A DNA stretch of 64,000 bases. Origin: JAAZPT01 sp034180455. GTDB lineage: Bacteria > Bacillota > Clostridia > Christensenellales > Aristaeellaceae. Positions 16,374 through 25,270 of this stretch are shown in pieces. The stretch's first letter is position 1, and each line of letters begins with the position of its first letter. The notes below the pieces were generated by a model. That model had not been told where the DNA came from. It ran no database searches and worked only from the letters and a program-made list of their open reading frames with translations. The translations under genes were made by a program, and so were the position numbers. The stretch is from NCBI GenBank assembly GCA_034180455.1, contig JAXFOG010000033.1:11642-75641 (forward strand), written 5' to 3'.

Positions 16374-16910
16374 TTAATTTTCGGGTTCTAGAAGACCTAA
16401 TGAGCCATCTTTTCTTAAATAAAGTACGTTCGTATTATTCGTGTCAGAATCAACATAAATATAAAAACTATGACCTAGTAATTCCATTTGTAATATTGCA
16501 TCTTCCAGAGACATTGGACGTACTGGATATAACTTTCTCCTTTTTATTTCTTTTTTCTCGTCAAAATCAACATCTTCAATAAACTCATAATCATTTAGCA
16601 TTACTGACTCTTGTCTTATTCTATCGCCAAGCTTATCTTTATGCTTATGAATTTGTCGTTCGATTTTAGATAAAGCACTATCTATTGCAATGAATAAATT
16701 ATCATCACTTATTGATTCTGCTCTAAGAATTGTACCCCTCATAGGAACCGTAATTTCTACCTTTTTTCTTTTACCATTATCTTTAGATATATGTACACTA
16801 ATTTCAGTGTCAGGATTTAGATAGCGGTACATCTTTTCAGTCTTTTTTAAAATTCTATTGCTTATTCCTGGAGTAATTACAGTGCTTTTTGAAAAAATCT
16901 TTGTATTCAT
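16374..16910 (-). CDS. hpf: Long-form ribosome hibernation promoting factor
   Basis: This 178-residue factor binds the 30S decoding channel and joins idle ribosomes as 100S dimers. Residues 1-100 form the YfiA/HPF fold (KSTVITPGISNRILKKTEKMYRYL, given in outline). The C-terminal dimerisation domain, residues 125-178, begins YPVRPMSLEDAILQMELLGH and identifies the long form. The start is the ATG at 16910, 7 bases after GGAGGT; an in-frame upstream ATG at 16925 lacks a binding site. It is a single-gene unit ending at the terminator shared with rpmB. Confidence 0.93.
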   Translation of the reverse strand: MNTKIFSKSTVITPGISNRILKKTEKMYRYLNPDTEISVHISKDNGKRKKVEITVPMRGTILRAESISDDNLFIAIDSALSKIERQIHKHKDKLGDRIRQESVMLNDYEFIEDVDFDEKKEIKRRKLYPVRPMSLEDAILQMELLGHSFYIYVDSDTNNTNVLYLRKDGSLGLLEPEN

Positions 16911-16982
16911 AATTAGTACCTCCATAATTAATTGTTCTCTATATATTTTTATTCTACATAAGAGAGCATTATCCTTTTAAAA

Positions 16983-17008
16983 AAAAGCAACAGAAATCTG
17001 TTGCTTTT
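16983..17008 (-). terminator. Terminator of the decarboxylase/oxygen-defence operon
   Basis: A 12-bp perfect stem, AAAAGCAACAGA / TCTGTTGCTTTT, with a 2-base gap and T-rich continuation on the minus strand, 7 bases after the rubredoxin stop. It is the first strong terminator after the operon start near 23721. Confidence 0.9.
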
Positions 17009-17015
17009 AATGTTG

Positions 17016-17174
17016 TTATTCTTGAACGCTGAACATATCTTTACCAACGCCACATAATGGGCATTCAAAATCTTCAGGTAGATCTTCCCATTTTGTGCCT
17101 GGTTCAATACCGTGATCGAGATCGCCCTCGTCCTCGTCGTAAACATAACCGCATACATCACATACGTAAACCAT
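17016..17174 (-). CDS. Rubredoxin
   Basis: A 52-residue one-iron electron carrier, complete and of standard length. The iron ligands are in CDVCGY (Cys5, Cys8) and CPLCGV (Cys38, Cys41), with the usual acidic surface. The start is the ATG at 17174 after GGAGG; the longer frame upstream has no binding site. It lies 22 bases after the superoxide reductase gene. In clostridia rubredoxin passes electrons to flavodiiron protein, superoxide reductase and rubrerythrin, all of which are encoded in this window. Confidence 0.96.
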   Translation of the reverse strand: MVYVCDVCGYVYDEDEGDLDHGIEPGTKWEDLPEDFECPLCGVGKDMFSVQE

Positions 17175-17196
17175 AGTTTCCTCCAAAATAAATTTA

Positions 17197-17571
17197 TTAC
17201 AGAATTGTTTTCCAAAGCCCATGAAGATTGCAATATTCATAGGCTGCAACAACCTCGTCGCCGTCAACGATTGAGAAACAAGCTTCCGGAGTCTCACCTG
17301 GCTTTAGCTCTTTTCTCTGATTGCCTTGTTTTGTTTCAAGAGCAATCCAATGAATGTAGTGTTCATCCATCATAGGATGAGCTACGCTCCCAACTTTAAC
17401 ATGTATGGTATTTCCGTTTACTTCTACAACAGGTAAATGTTTTTCATTACCAACATCCTGAGTGTGGGGTACCAATTCTTTCATTTTCTCTCCACAGCAT
17501 GAAACAGATGGTCCAGCTGCATGAGCAAATGCAATGATATTTTTGCAGTGATCGCAAATATAAAACTTCAT
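17197..17571 (-). CDS. dfx: Desulfoferrodoxin (2Fe superoxide reductase)
   Basis: A 124-residue enzyme that reduces superoxide to peroxide without making O2. The N-terminal desulforedoxin-like iron site has Cys6, Cys9, Cys25 and Cys26. The catalytic His4-Cys centre is formed by EKHLPVVE, HPMMDEHYIHWI and YCNLHGLW. Presence of the N-terminal site makes it the 2Fe type. The ATG at 17571 follows GGAGG; the frame upstream of it is not used. It sits between the flavodiiron protein and rubredoxin genes, consistent with a shared oxygen-defence role. Confidence 0.95.
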   Translation of the reverse strand: MKFYICDHCKNIIAFAHAAGPSVSCCGEKMKELVPHTQDVGNEKHLPVVEVNGNTIHVKVGSVAHPMMDEHYIHWIALETKQGNQRKELKPGETPEACFSIVDGDEVVAAYEYCNLHGLWKTIL

Positions 17572-17617
17572 ATAAATATGCCTCCTATTGTTCTTATATT
17601 TAGAATATAAACTAAAA

Positions 17618-18835
17618 TTAAGAATTTGAAACACTGTTTATTGAATTGGTTATATTCTCTGCCAACTGAACAATTTGATTAAAATTATTTTCATCAGCCC
17701 TAGATTTCAAAGTAATTATAGGATCAATAATGCTCCAATTTTTTAGTGTATCAACTTTTTCGGAAATTAATTTAGCAGATTGAGGTGCCCAACTACCATT
17801 TTCAACTATTGATAGTTTTCTATTACAAATATTATGGCTAACAATTTCACTTAACAGAAATTCCATGGCGGGGAATAAGCCATTGCTATATGTTGAAGAC
17901 AACAATATAACATTTGAACATCTAAATATTTCTGAAATTATATATGAGAAATGTGTTTTAGAACAGTCCAAGACGCTTAGATTTTTAATTCCATTTTCTG
18001 ATAATTTTTGAGATAATAGATCAGCAGCTTCTTGAGTTCTTCCATAAATTGAACCATAAACGATACATGCTGTCTGTTCTTCTGGCGTATATGAAGCCCA
18101 TTTTTTGTAATACTCAATAATAGTACTTAAATTTTCTCTCCATATTGGACCATGTAAAGGACAAATCATATTAATTTCAAGATCAGATACTTTTTTTAAT
18201 AATGCCAAGGTCTGAAATCCATACTTTCCAACTATATTCGAATAATATCTTCTTGCTTCGGAAATATATTTCTCTTTATATGCAATTTCATCATGAAATA
18301 AGTTACCGTTTAAAGCTCCAAATGATCCAAATGCATCAGCTGAAAAAAGAACTTTCATGCTATTGCAATAAGTATTCATTACTTCAGGCCAATGAACCAT
18401 AGGTGCAAAGTAAAATGTAAATTCATGTTTACCAGTGCTAAATGTATCTTTCTCTTTAACAGTTATAAAGCTACTATCATTCACTTCGGGATAAAATTGC
18501 TTAAATAATTTATAAGTTTTTGCATTTCCAATAAACTTTAAATTTGGGTAAAGAAGCAAAAGTTCAATTAATCCAGCACAATGATCTGGTTCCATATGAT
18601 TTATAATAGCATAATCAAGGTTCTTTTCACCTAGAATAGACTTAATATTTTCAATGAATCTAGGAACAACAGATGAGTCAACACCATCAATAATAGTATT
18701 TTTATCATCAAGTACCAGATACGAATTATATGAAATACCTTCTGGAATAGGATATGCATTTTCAAAAAGCTCTAAACGCCTATCACTTGCACCTACCCAA
18801 TAAAGGTCATTTGAAATTTTTATAGAAGTATTCAT
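17618..18835 (-). CDS. fprA: FprA-type flavodiiron protein (oxygen/NO reductase)
   Basis: A 405-residue cytoplasmic enzyme reducing O2 to water or NO to N2O. The metallo-lactamase-like domain keeps all six diiron ligands: His80, Glu82, Asp84 (HMEPDH), His148, Asp167 and His228. A flavodoxin domain starts near 257 with the FMN loop YGSIYGRTQEAA. Its GGAG binding site overlaps the oadA stop, and only 8 bases separate the two genes, with no terminator between. It is therefore likely to be read through from the decarboxylase genes. Rubredoxin is encoded two genes downstream and is the probable electron donor. Confidence 0.94.
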   Translation of the reverse strand: MNTSIKISNDLYWVGASDRRLELFENAYPIPEGISYNSYLVLDDKNTIIDGVDSSVVPRFIENIKSILGEKNLDYAIINHMEPDHCAGLIELLLLYPNLKFIGNAKTYKLFKQFYPEVNDSSFITVKEKDTFSTGKHEFTFYFAPMVHWPEVMNTYCNSMKVLFSADAFGSFGALNGNLFHDEIAYKEKYISEARRYYSNIVGKYGFQTLALLKKVSDLEINMICPLHGPIWRENLSTIIEYYKKWASYTPEEQTACIVYGSIYGRTQEAADLLSQKLSENGIKNLSVLDCSKTHFSYIISEIFRCSNVILLSSTYSNGLFPAMEFLLSEIVSHNICNRKLSIVENGSWAPQSAKLISEKVDTLKNWSIIDPIITLKSRADENNFNQIVQLAENITNSINSVSNS

Positions 18836-18843
18836 CTTTTCTC

Positions 18844-20268
18844 CTAAACAGGCATAACCTTTTCATCTTCTTTAAGCAAAGTCCTATCAATACCTAAGTC
18901 TCTTGCTTGTCTATACTGGAAGAATTTAGTTGCAACCTGTGGGAACAATGCATAACTCAAAATATCTTCTTCCTGTGTATAATATTCTCTTACTTCGTCA
19001 CGTAGTTTTTCAAGCTCAGGTGGTAAATCATCAGCTGGTCTATGAGTTATTACTGGAGTATCACCAAGTATCTTCTTTCTGAAGTTCTCATCAATTTTTC
19101 CAGGAAGCTTACCATATTCACCAGCAAGTAAGCCTTTACTTTCTTTGGTAACGTTTTTATACCTTTCACCATAAATTACATTCATAACTGCTTGTGTACC
19201 AACAATTTGACTTGTAGGAGTTACAAGTGGGGGATACCCAAAATCTTTTCTTACTCTAGGTACTTCAGCCAAAACTTCAGCATATTTATCAAGTGCATTT
19301 AGTTGCTTTAATTGACCAATTAGATTTGAAAGCATTCCACCAGGAACTTGATATTTTAGTGCATTTACATCAACAGAAAGAACTTTTTGTGGATCTCTGA
19401 AGCCATCTTTTGTAAGTCTATCTGCTACTTTTTTGAAATGATCGCCTATTTCGGACAGTAAATTTAAATCAAGTCCGGTATCATATTCAGTACCTTGTAA
19501 TGCAGCTACAATTGTTTCAGTCGGTGGTTGTGATGTACCACCACCAAGAGCAGAAATAGCTGTGTCAATAACATCTACACCAGCCTCAATTGCTTTAAGG
19601 TAGTCCATACTGCCAGTACCTGTAGTGTTATGGGTATGAAGAACAATAGGGAGATCTGTCTCGCTTTTTAGTCTTTTTACTAATGAATATGCTTCGTATG
19701 GCAAAATAAGATTTGCCATATCTTTTATACAAATAATATCGGCACCAAGCTCAGCATATTCCAGGGCGAACTTAACAAAATAATCTTCTGTATGTAGTGG
19801 AGATTTTGTATAACTTATTGCAACCTCGCACTTTTTTTCGCCATTATAAAGCTCTTTGCTATATTTATTTGTTGATTTAATTGCTTGTGAAAGGTTTCTT
19901 GGATCGTTCAAAGCATCAAATATTCTGATAATATCTATACCATTTTCTAATGATTTTTTTACAAAGAAATCAACAACATCATCAGAATAATGCCTATACC
20001 CTAAAATGTTTTGCCCTCTAAAAAGCATTTGAAGCTTAGTGTTGGGCAAAGCCTTTCTAAGTGTTCTTAATCTTTCCCATGGATCTTCGTTTAGAAATCT
20101 AAGGCAAGCATCAAAAGTAGCACCGCCCCAGCATTCTAATGAATAATATCCGACTTTATCTAATTTATCACAAATAGGCAACATCTCACTTGTGCGCATT
20201 CTTGTTGCAGCTTGAGATTGATGTGCATCTCTTAGTATAGTATCTGTTATACCTACTCTATGTGGCAT
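18844..20268 (-). CDS. oadA: Oxaloacetate decarboxylase alpha / 5S-type carboxyltransferase
   Basis: The 474-residue protein is the carboxyltransferase half of OadA or PycB: it moves CO2 between oxaloacetate/pyruvate and biotin. The TIM-barrel metal site starts with TDTILRDAHQSQ (9-20), the carbamylated lysine is in ICIKDMANL near 180, and HTHNTTG near 210 supplies metal-binding His residues. The C-terminal conserved domain continues to the end and there is no biotin domain; the biotin carrier is a separate gene upstream. It is the last of five decarboxylase genes and runs into fprA. Confidence 0.9.
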   Translation of the reverse strand: MPHRVGITDTILRDAHQSQAATRMRTSEMLPICDKLDKVGYYSLECWGGATFDACLRFLNEDPWERLRTLRKALPNTKLQMLFRGQNILGYRHYSDDVVDFFVKKSLENGIDIIRIFDALNDPRNLSQAIKSTNKYSKELYNGEKKCEVAISYTKSPLHTEDYFVKFALEYAELGADIICIKDMANLILPYEAYSLVKRLKSETDLPIVLHTHNTTGTGSMDYLKAIEAGVDVIDTAISALGGGTSQPPTETIVAALQGTEYDTGLDLNLLSEIGDHFKKVADRLTKDGFRDPQKVLSVDVNALKYQVPGGMLSNLIGQLKQLNALDKYAEVLAEVPRVRKDFGYPPLVTPTSQIVGTQAVMNVIYGERYKNVTKESKGLLAGEYGKLPGKIDENFRKKILGDTPVITHRPADDLPPELEKLRDEVREYYTQEEDILSYALFPQVATKFFQYRQARDLGIDRTLLKEDEKVMPV

Positions 20269-20283
20269 ATAATTATTTCCTCC

Positions 20284-21513
20284 TTATCCGAATATGCTTA
20301 ATAGTACACCTGCAGCAATAGCAGAACCAATAACTCCTGCTACATTTGGCCCCATAGCATGCATTAATAGGAAGTTACTTGGATTTGCTTTTTGGCCTTC
20401 CACTTGAGAAACTCTAGCAGCCATAGGTACAGCAGAAACTCCTGCTGAGCCAATAAGTGGGTTTATTTTACCACCTGAAATGATATTCATTAATTTACCC
20501 AGAAGAACACCAAATGCTGTACCAATACCAAATGCAATAACACCTAAAACAATTATTTTTATTGTTTCAAGCCTTAAGAAAGTTTGTGCATCAGCTGTTG
20601 CACCAACAGTAAGGCCTAAAAATATTGTTATAATGTTCATTAGCTCATTTTGTGCAGTTTTACTTAGTCTATCAACAACCAAACATTCACGCATTAAATT
20701 ACCAAGCATAAGCATTCCAATGAGTGGAGTTGCAGAAGGCAAAAGCAATGAAACTAGGATCGTAACAACAACAGGAAAAACAATTTTTTCTTTCTTGCTA
20801 ACTTCCCTTAATTGATCCATTACAATACTTCTTTCTTTTTCAGTAGTAAGAAGTCGCATAATAGGTGGTTGAATTACTGGCACAAGTGCCATATAGCTGT
20901 ATGCAGCTACCGCAATAGGACCGAGAAGATGCGGAGCTAATTTCCCAGTAAGATAAATTGCAGTAGGACCATCGGCTCCACCAATAATTCCAATAGATGA
21001 TGCCTCGGGACCAGTAAAACCAAGAGCAATTGCGCCTACAAAAGTAGCAAATATACCTATTTGCGCAGCAGCACCTAAAAGTAAACTCTTTGGATTTGCA
21101 ATGAGTGGACCAAAGTCAGTCATTGCGCCAACTCCCAAGAAAATCAGAGGAGGATAAACTCCTAATTTTACACCTTGATATAAATAATATAGCAATCCTC
21201 CAGTAGACTCTATATATTGATATAGAATGCTACCATCAGCCATTGTAACGGCAATACCTTCTTTACCGTTATGAATTGCCTCAGTTAAATAAATATACTT
21301 TGGACCACCCATAATTTGACCAACAGATAAGTTGGTAAGAAGCATACCAAAAGCAATTGGTAATAGGAGTAAAGGCTCATATTTTTTTGCAATAGCCAAA
21401 TAAATTAATATACAGGCAATTAATATCATTATTAAGGATCTTGGCTCATTAATCATGAGCATTATCCCGCTATCTCTTGCCAAACCATTAAAAGCGGAAA
21501 TTACTTTATCCAT
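20284..21513 (-). CDS. oadB: Na+-transporting carboxybiotin decarboxylase, beta subunit
   Basis: A 409-residue membrane protein with about ten segments. It removes CO2 from carboxybiotin and uses the energy to export Na+. The signature IGGADGPTAIYLTG (Asp181) matches the essential aspartate region of OadB/GcdB/MmdB; 'INPLIGSAGVSAVPMAARVSQ' near 355 is the second conserved loop. It is complete, with a 15-base gap before oadA. Because alpha partners differ between family members, the acid decarboxylated is inferred from the oadA-type neighbour. Confidence 0.93.
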   Translation of the reverse strand: MDKVISAFNGLARDSGIMLMINEPRSLIMILIACILIYLAIAKKYEPLLLLPIAFGMLLTNLSVGQIMGGPKYIYLTEAIHNGKEGIAVTMADGSILYQYIESTGGLLYYLYQGVKLGVYPPLIFLGVGAMTDFGPLIANPKSLLLGAAAQIGIFATFVGAIALGFTGPEASSIGIIGGADGPTAIYLTGKLAPHLLGPIAVAAYSYMALVPVIQPPIMRLLTTEKERSIVMDQLREVSKKEKIVFPVVVTILVSLLLPSATPLIGMLMLGNLMRECLVVDRLSKTAQNELMNIITIFLGLTVGATADAQTFLRLETIKIIVLGVIAFGIGTAFGVLLGKLMNIISGGKINPLIGSAGVSAVPMAARVSQVEGQKANPSNFLLMHAMGPNVAGVIGSAIAAGVLLSIFG

Positions 21514-21532
21514 CTTTTCCTCGCATTCTTAT

Positions 21533-21919
21533 TTACTCTAGTACGACTAGAACATCTCCAGTATTTACTGATGCACCCTTAGAAACTACTATTTGAGCTA
21601 CTTTAGCATCTTTTGGAGATACTATTTCATTTTCCATCTTCATAGCTTCTAAAACTACCAGAACCTGACCACTTTTTACTGTCTGACCTTCAGAAACCAA
21701 GACATTTACAATATTACCAGGCATAGGTGCATTAACTGTATCACCTTTCTTTAATTCTTGATTTTTTTCTACTGGTTTTGTTTGTGATGATACGGTTTTA
21801 TTATTATTCACAACTTGTGGAGCAAAAGATTTTACTTCGGATGATGAATCTTCTGCACCCAGTTCTTCTACAGTTACATCATAAGATGTTCCGTTAACAT
21901 TAACTTGAAATCTACGCAT
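21533..21919 (-). CDS. gcdC: Biotin carboxyl carrier protein of the decarboxylase
   Basis: A 128-residue carrier. The C-terminal biotinyl domain has EAMKMENE with Lys94 as the biotin site. A linker of about 35 residues (rich in Ser, Asn, Val, Lys) precedes it, and residues 1-20 are the short N-terminal strand segment typical of GcdC/MmdC. The start is the ATG at 21919, 5 bases after GGAGG; the TTG 12 bases upstream is part of the binding site. It should shuttle CO2 between the soluble carboxyltransferases and OadB. Confidence 0.92.
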   Translation of the reverse strand: MRRFQVNVNGTSYDVTVEELGAEDSSSEVKSFAPQVVNNNKTVSSQTKPVEKNQELKKGDTVNAPMPGNIVNVLVSEGQTVKSGQVLVVLEAMKMENEIVSPKDAKVAQIVVSKGASVNTGDVLVVLE

Positions 21920-21933
21920 ATTTTCCTCCAAAA

Positions 21934-22233
21934 TTACTTGCTTATTCTTTTAATGTGTCTTACGACAAAGGCATTTTTATTTGTTTCGTTTAAAAATACT
22001 GATATTGCTGATGTGATTGCTGCAATAATCTCCTCATCAACGGTTTCTTCCGACTCTTCAATTGAACCAGATGATATCTCCGTATCGGTGGTAATAGAAT
22101 CATCATTTTGATTTTCTTTCTTTTTTGTGAAAAAAGAAGAAGTTAGTTGAATACAAAATATCAAAATGGTTAATCCTAGGAAAACTACAAGTATTCCAAC
22201 AACCACAACGCTTAAGCTTTCTAAGATACTCAT
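21934..22233 (-). CDS. oadG: OadG-type gamma/delta subunit of the sodium pump decarboxylase
   Basis: A 99-residue protein with one N-terminal membrane segment (10-32), a charged linker and the conserved end 'IIAAITSAISVFLNETNKNAFVVRHIKR' given in outline, which matches the OadG/MmdD family. The subunit holds the soluble and membrane parts together. It lies 14 bases before the biotin carrier gene and 12 bases after the carboxyltransferase gene. Confidence 0.86.
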   Translation of the reverse strand: MSILESLSVVVVGILVVFLGLTILIFCIQLTSSFFTKKKENQNDDSITTDTEISSGSIEESEETVDEEIIAAITSAISVFLNETNKNAFVVRHIKRISK

Positions 22234-22245
22234 TTTTAACTCCTT

Positions 22246-23721
22246 TTATTTAGGAAGGTTACCATGTTTTTTTGAATATTCTAAAGAGTTTTTTGAAAAT
22301 AACATTTCTAAAGCATAAACAATATGCATTCTAATATATTTTGGATCTACTATGTCATCTACTAGTCCGTTTTTAGCAGCGACGATTGATGATGCACATT
22401 TTTCTATATACTCTTGAGCTAATTCTTCTTTAGATTTTGATATTTCCGAATTACTTTCTTTTATTTTATCCTGCCATAACAACTGAATTGCAACTTCGGG
22501 TGATAATGCAGAAATTACGGCTTCAGGTAAAGCGTAAACAATGTCATTAAATTTTTTACTAACTAAAGAAGCAAATACTTGCCCAATGGCATTTCCCATA
22601 ACTATGGATATCTTTGGAACAGTTGCACTTGCATAGCTATAAACCAAATTTGCTTGTGACTTAATAATTTCTTGCTGCGATTTAGTACAACCAATTGATA
22701 ATCCTTTAGAATTCACAAAACTTATAATAGGGATATTAAAACTATCAGCTATGCTAATCATCCTAGATGCTTTTTCTAATGCTTTAGGAGTTAAAACTCC
22801 GTTTGAATCATCATTATCAGAAATAATTAACATTACTGAGTGGCCACCAATTCTTGCTAAAGCTGTGCAAAGTGACTTGTCTATATGCTCGTAGAACTTA
22901 ATATAAGAATTATTATCGCTAATTGAATCTAGTATTTCTTGAGCAGAACTACCATCATTTAATGAGGTTAATTGATTCAAATCCGTTCCAGCTATGTATT
23001 CTGGAATATCTGAGTTGCTGTCTGGCAAAAATGAAAGTATAAATTTAGCAACGCTGAATGCGTTTTCTTCAGAGTCACACACAACTGATGCAAACAATTT
23101 ATTATTTTCATTAATGGATTTTTTTACATCTTCAATTTTAGTGTCTGGACCCTCTGCGGCACATATTACTTGTGGACCAAACATTGAAATTTGAGATTTA
23201 TTATCAATTGCAATAACAAAGTCGCAAAGCTGTGATAAAATGGCATTGCCTCCATAACAATTTCCATTTACAACACATATTATTGGGCAAATACCACTAG
23301 CATTAGAAAGCGCAGCATACATTTCAGAGTACGCATCCATGGCGAATACGCCATTTTCCAAATCAACCCCAGCACTATCAAGAGATAGAATAATTGGAAC
23401 TCCAGTTTCCATAGCAGATTTAACAACGCTTGAAAACTTTTTTGCTTGAAGATTTGACACAGCTCCGTTGTTTAATTTAGAATTCTGCATAATCAGATAA
23501 GCAGGTCTATTGTTGACTGTACCAAAACCTGCTGTAAGTCCTGAAGTTTTATTATCTTCGGATAGCATTGAATACATCTCAACAAAACTGTTGCTATCAA
23601 GTATTAAGGGAATTCTATCTAGAACGTTTTCATTCGTTTCCGAACTGGATTCTTCAGATGCTTTTCCTAGCAGTTTTTGCTTTTCCTGAAGAACTCTTTT
23701 TAAGTCTACATTACTTTTCAT
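22246..23721 (-). CDS. Divergent MmdA/12S-type acyl-CoA carboxyltransferase
   Basis: A 491-residue protein with the two crotonase-like halves of the acyl-CoA carboxyltransferase beta family. Half one has TAGFGTVNNRPAYLI near 70, LSLDSAGVDLENGV near 120 and GNCYGGNAILSQLCDF near 157. Half two has SKGLSIGCTKSQQE near 346 and the closing KKHGNLPK. The usual GKAYGGAY oxyanion loop of the second half reads GNAIGQVFA, and several otherwise conserved stretches are changed. The start is the ATG at 23721, 7 bases after GGAG; the longer frame has no binding site. First gene of the decarboxylase cluster; acyl-CoA substrate unknown, and reduced activity is possible. Confidence 0.75.
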   Translation of the reverse strand: MKSNVDLKRVLQEKQKLLGKASEESSSETNENVLDRIPLILDSNSFVEMYSMLSEDNKTSGLTAGFGTVNNRPAYLIMQNSKLNNGAVSNLQAKKFSSVVKSAMETGVPIILSLDSAGVDLENGVFAMDAYSEMYAALSNASGICPIICVVNGNCYGGNAILSQLCDFVIAIDNKSQISMFGPQVICAAEGPDTKIEDVKKSINENNKLFASVVCDSEENAFSVAKFILSFLPDSNSDIPEYIAGTDLNQLTSLNDGSSAQEILDSISDNNSYIKFYEHIDKSLCTALARIGGHSVMLIISDNDDSNGVLTPKALEKASRMISIADSFNIPIISFVNSKGLSIGCTKSQQEIIKSQANLVYSYASATVPKISIVMGNAIGQVFASLVSKKFNDIVYALPEAVISALSPEVAIQLLWQDKIKESNSEISKSKEELAQEYIEKCASSIVAAKNGLVDDIVDPKYIRMHIVYALEMLFSKNSLEYSKKHGNLPK

Positions 23722-23760
23722 TAAATTCTCCTTTTGATTATTTATAAATACAAAAATTGT

Positions 23761-23788
23761 TTTATAGTACATGTATATTAAATCACAA
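23761..23788 (-). promoter_or_regulatory. Candidate SigA promoter of the decarboxylase/oxygen-defence operon
   Basis: Minus strand: TTGTGA, 16-base spacer, TATAAA, about 35 bases before the first start codon. The plus-strand side of this 187-base gap also has a TATAAT (near 23838) that may serve nadK, but without a clear -35. Confidence 0.45.
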
Positions 23789-23908
23789 TTTTAATAAAAT
23801 CTCAATTTTTTTTGGCACTATATTCTATCTTATACTGTATAATAATAAATATAAAAGTTTATATTGAATTTTTATACACAATATGTTAATATTATTTAGG
23901 GTGTATTA

Positions 23909-24751
23909 ATGAGCACAAATATTTATCTTTATGCTTTTAGTAATAAAAGCAAAATTACTGAAGAAATAATTTTTATTTATAAGAACCTTTTTAATGAAGG
24001 TTTTAAAATAAGCGCTTCATTGTGGATATGTGAGCTTTTAAAAGAAGAATTATCAGTTGATATTTCTTCAAAGCTTTCTTCTGATGATATTATTATTTCA
24101 ATTGGTGGAGACGGAACTCTTCTTAGAGCTTCAAAGTTAGCCTGTGGTCATGGTAACGCTCTGCTTGGAATAAATTCTGGTAAATTAGGATTTCTTACTG
24201 AATTTGATTTAAAAAACATTAGATCCTATACTAGTTTAATAAAAAATAAAAATTATTCTATCGAACATAGAAAACTAATAAAAGTTCAGTATAAAAATGC
24301 TTGTGAGTATGCTTTAAATGATGTTGTAATATATAGAGGCGGTTTTTCTAAGTTAATTAATATTTCCGTACATAATTCTGATGGACTTATAACAAGCTGT
24401 GTATCGGATGGTATTATAATTTCGACGCCAACAGGGTCAACTGCATACTCATTATCTGCTGGAGGTCCTATAGTTAGTCCTGATGTTAATTGTCTTATTA
24501 TTACTCCAATTTGTGCTCATTCTCTTATGCATAGATCAATCTGTGTATCTAATGAACAAGACTTAACTATCAGCATAAGTAGTGTTGTTTCAAAGAATTG
24601 TCAGTTAATAATAGATGGAAGTATTAAAGAGAGTATTGCATCTGGAGATAATGTAACAGTATCAAATACTAATAAATATTTGAAATTAATAAGATTTAAA
24701 AATAATAATTTTTTTGATAAAGTTAAAAATAAGTTATCAGAATGGAAGTAA
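23909..24751 (+). CDS. nadK: NAD kinase
   Basis: The 280-residue enzyme phosphorylates NAD to NADP. Signature blocks are ISIGGDGTLLRA near 63, GINSGKLGFLTEFD near 85, ALNDVVIYRG near 136 and the substrate loop STPTGSTAYSLSAGGPIVSP near 176. The length is normal. It is the first gene of nadK-argR-recN, a conserved Bacillota order; genes usually further upstream (dxs, tlyA, xseA) are absent here. Confidence 0.95.
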   Translation: MSTNIYLYAFSNKSKITEEIIFIYKNLFNEGFKISASLWICELLKEELSVDISSKLSSDDIIISIGGDGTLLRASKLACGHGNALLGINSGKLGFLTEFDLKNIRSYTSLIKNKNYSIEHRKLIKVQYKNACEYALNDVVIYRGGFSKLINISVHNSDGLITSCVSDGIIISTPTGSTAYSLSAGGPIVSPDVNCLIITPICAHSLMHRSICVSNEQDLTISISSVVSKNCQLIIDGSIKESIASGDNVTVSNTNKYLKLIRFKNNNFFDKVKNKLSEWK

Positions 24752-24753
24752 TT

Positions 24754-25206
24754 ATGAGAAACAACAGACAAACATTGATTTTAAACTTAATTAAAGAAAA
24801 AGATATTGAAACACAAGATGAACTTGCTGAGGAACTAAGAAAGCTTAATGTTAATGTTACCCAAGCTACTATTTCAAGAGATATTAAAAGTCTTAGACTT
24901 ATTAAGTCTATGACGAAAAACGGTAAATATAAATATGCAACTAGTGAAAACGATAATTATGCCCTTTCAGATAAATTGATTAGAATATTTGCTGAATCAG
25001 TATTATCAATTGACTCATCCAATAATATTATTGTTTTAAAAACAATATTTGGAAGTGCTAAGGTTGCAAGCGAAGCAGTAGATAGCATGCATTGGCCAGA
25101 AATACTAGGTACTGTTGCTGGTGACAACACAATAGTATTAGTAATCAGAAATGAAGAAGAAGTTCCACAAGTAATTGAAAAGTTAAATCATCTTAAGCAA
25201 CAATAG
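24754..25206 (+). CDS. argR: Arginine repressor
   Basis: A 150-residue regulator of arginine synthesis and breakdown genes. The N-terminal winged helix contains the family pattern VTQATISRDIKSLRL near 38-52. The C-terminal domain binds arginine and forms trimers and hexamers, with GTVAGDNTIVLV near 122. The ATG at 24754, 6 bases after GGAAG, gives the standard length; the ATG at 24742 inside nadK would add four residues. No clear ARG box is visible in this window. Confidence 0.94.
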   Translation: MRNNRQTLILNLIKEKDIETQDELAEELRKLNVNVTQATISRDIKSLRLIKSMTKNGKYKYATSENDNYALSDKLIRIFAESVLSIDSSNNIIVLKTIFGSAKVASEAVDSMHWPEILGTVAGDNTIVLVIRNEEEVPQVIEKLNHLKQQ

Positions 25207-25208
25207 CC

Positions 25209-25237
25209 TTGCAAATACACAAGCAAATACTTATAAT
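25209..25237 (+). promoter_or_regulatory. SigA-type promoter of recN
   Basis: TTGCAA at 25209-25214, a 17-base spacer and a perfect TATAAT at 25232-25237. A second TATAAT lies 8 bases further on. It suggests recN and the following genes can be expressed apart from nadK-argR. Confidence 0.65.
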
Positions 25238-25270
25238 AATCTTGTATAATGTATTTGGAGTAACATCGTA

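Noticed and set aside
22246..23721. Pseudogene call for the carboxyltransferase
   Set aside because: The frame is intact, full length and well positioned, with a good ribosome binding site; divergence alone does not show loss of function.
24754..25270. ARG box near argR
   Set aside because: AT-rich stretches before recN look partly like half-sites, but no convincing palindrome with correct spacing was found.
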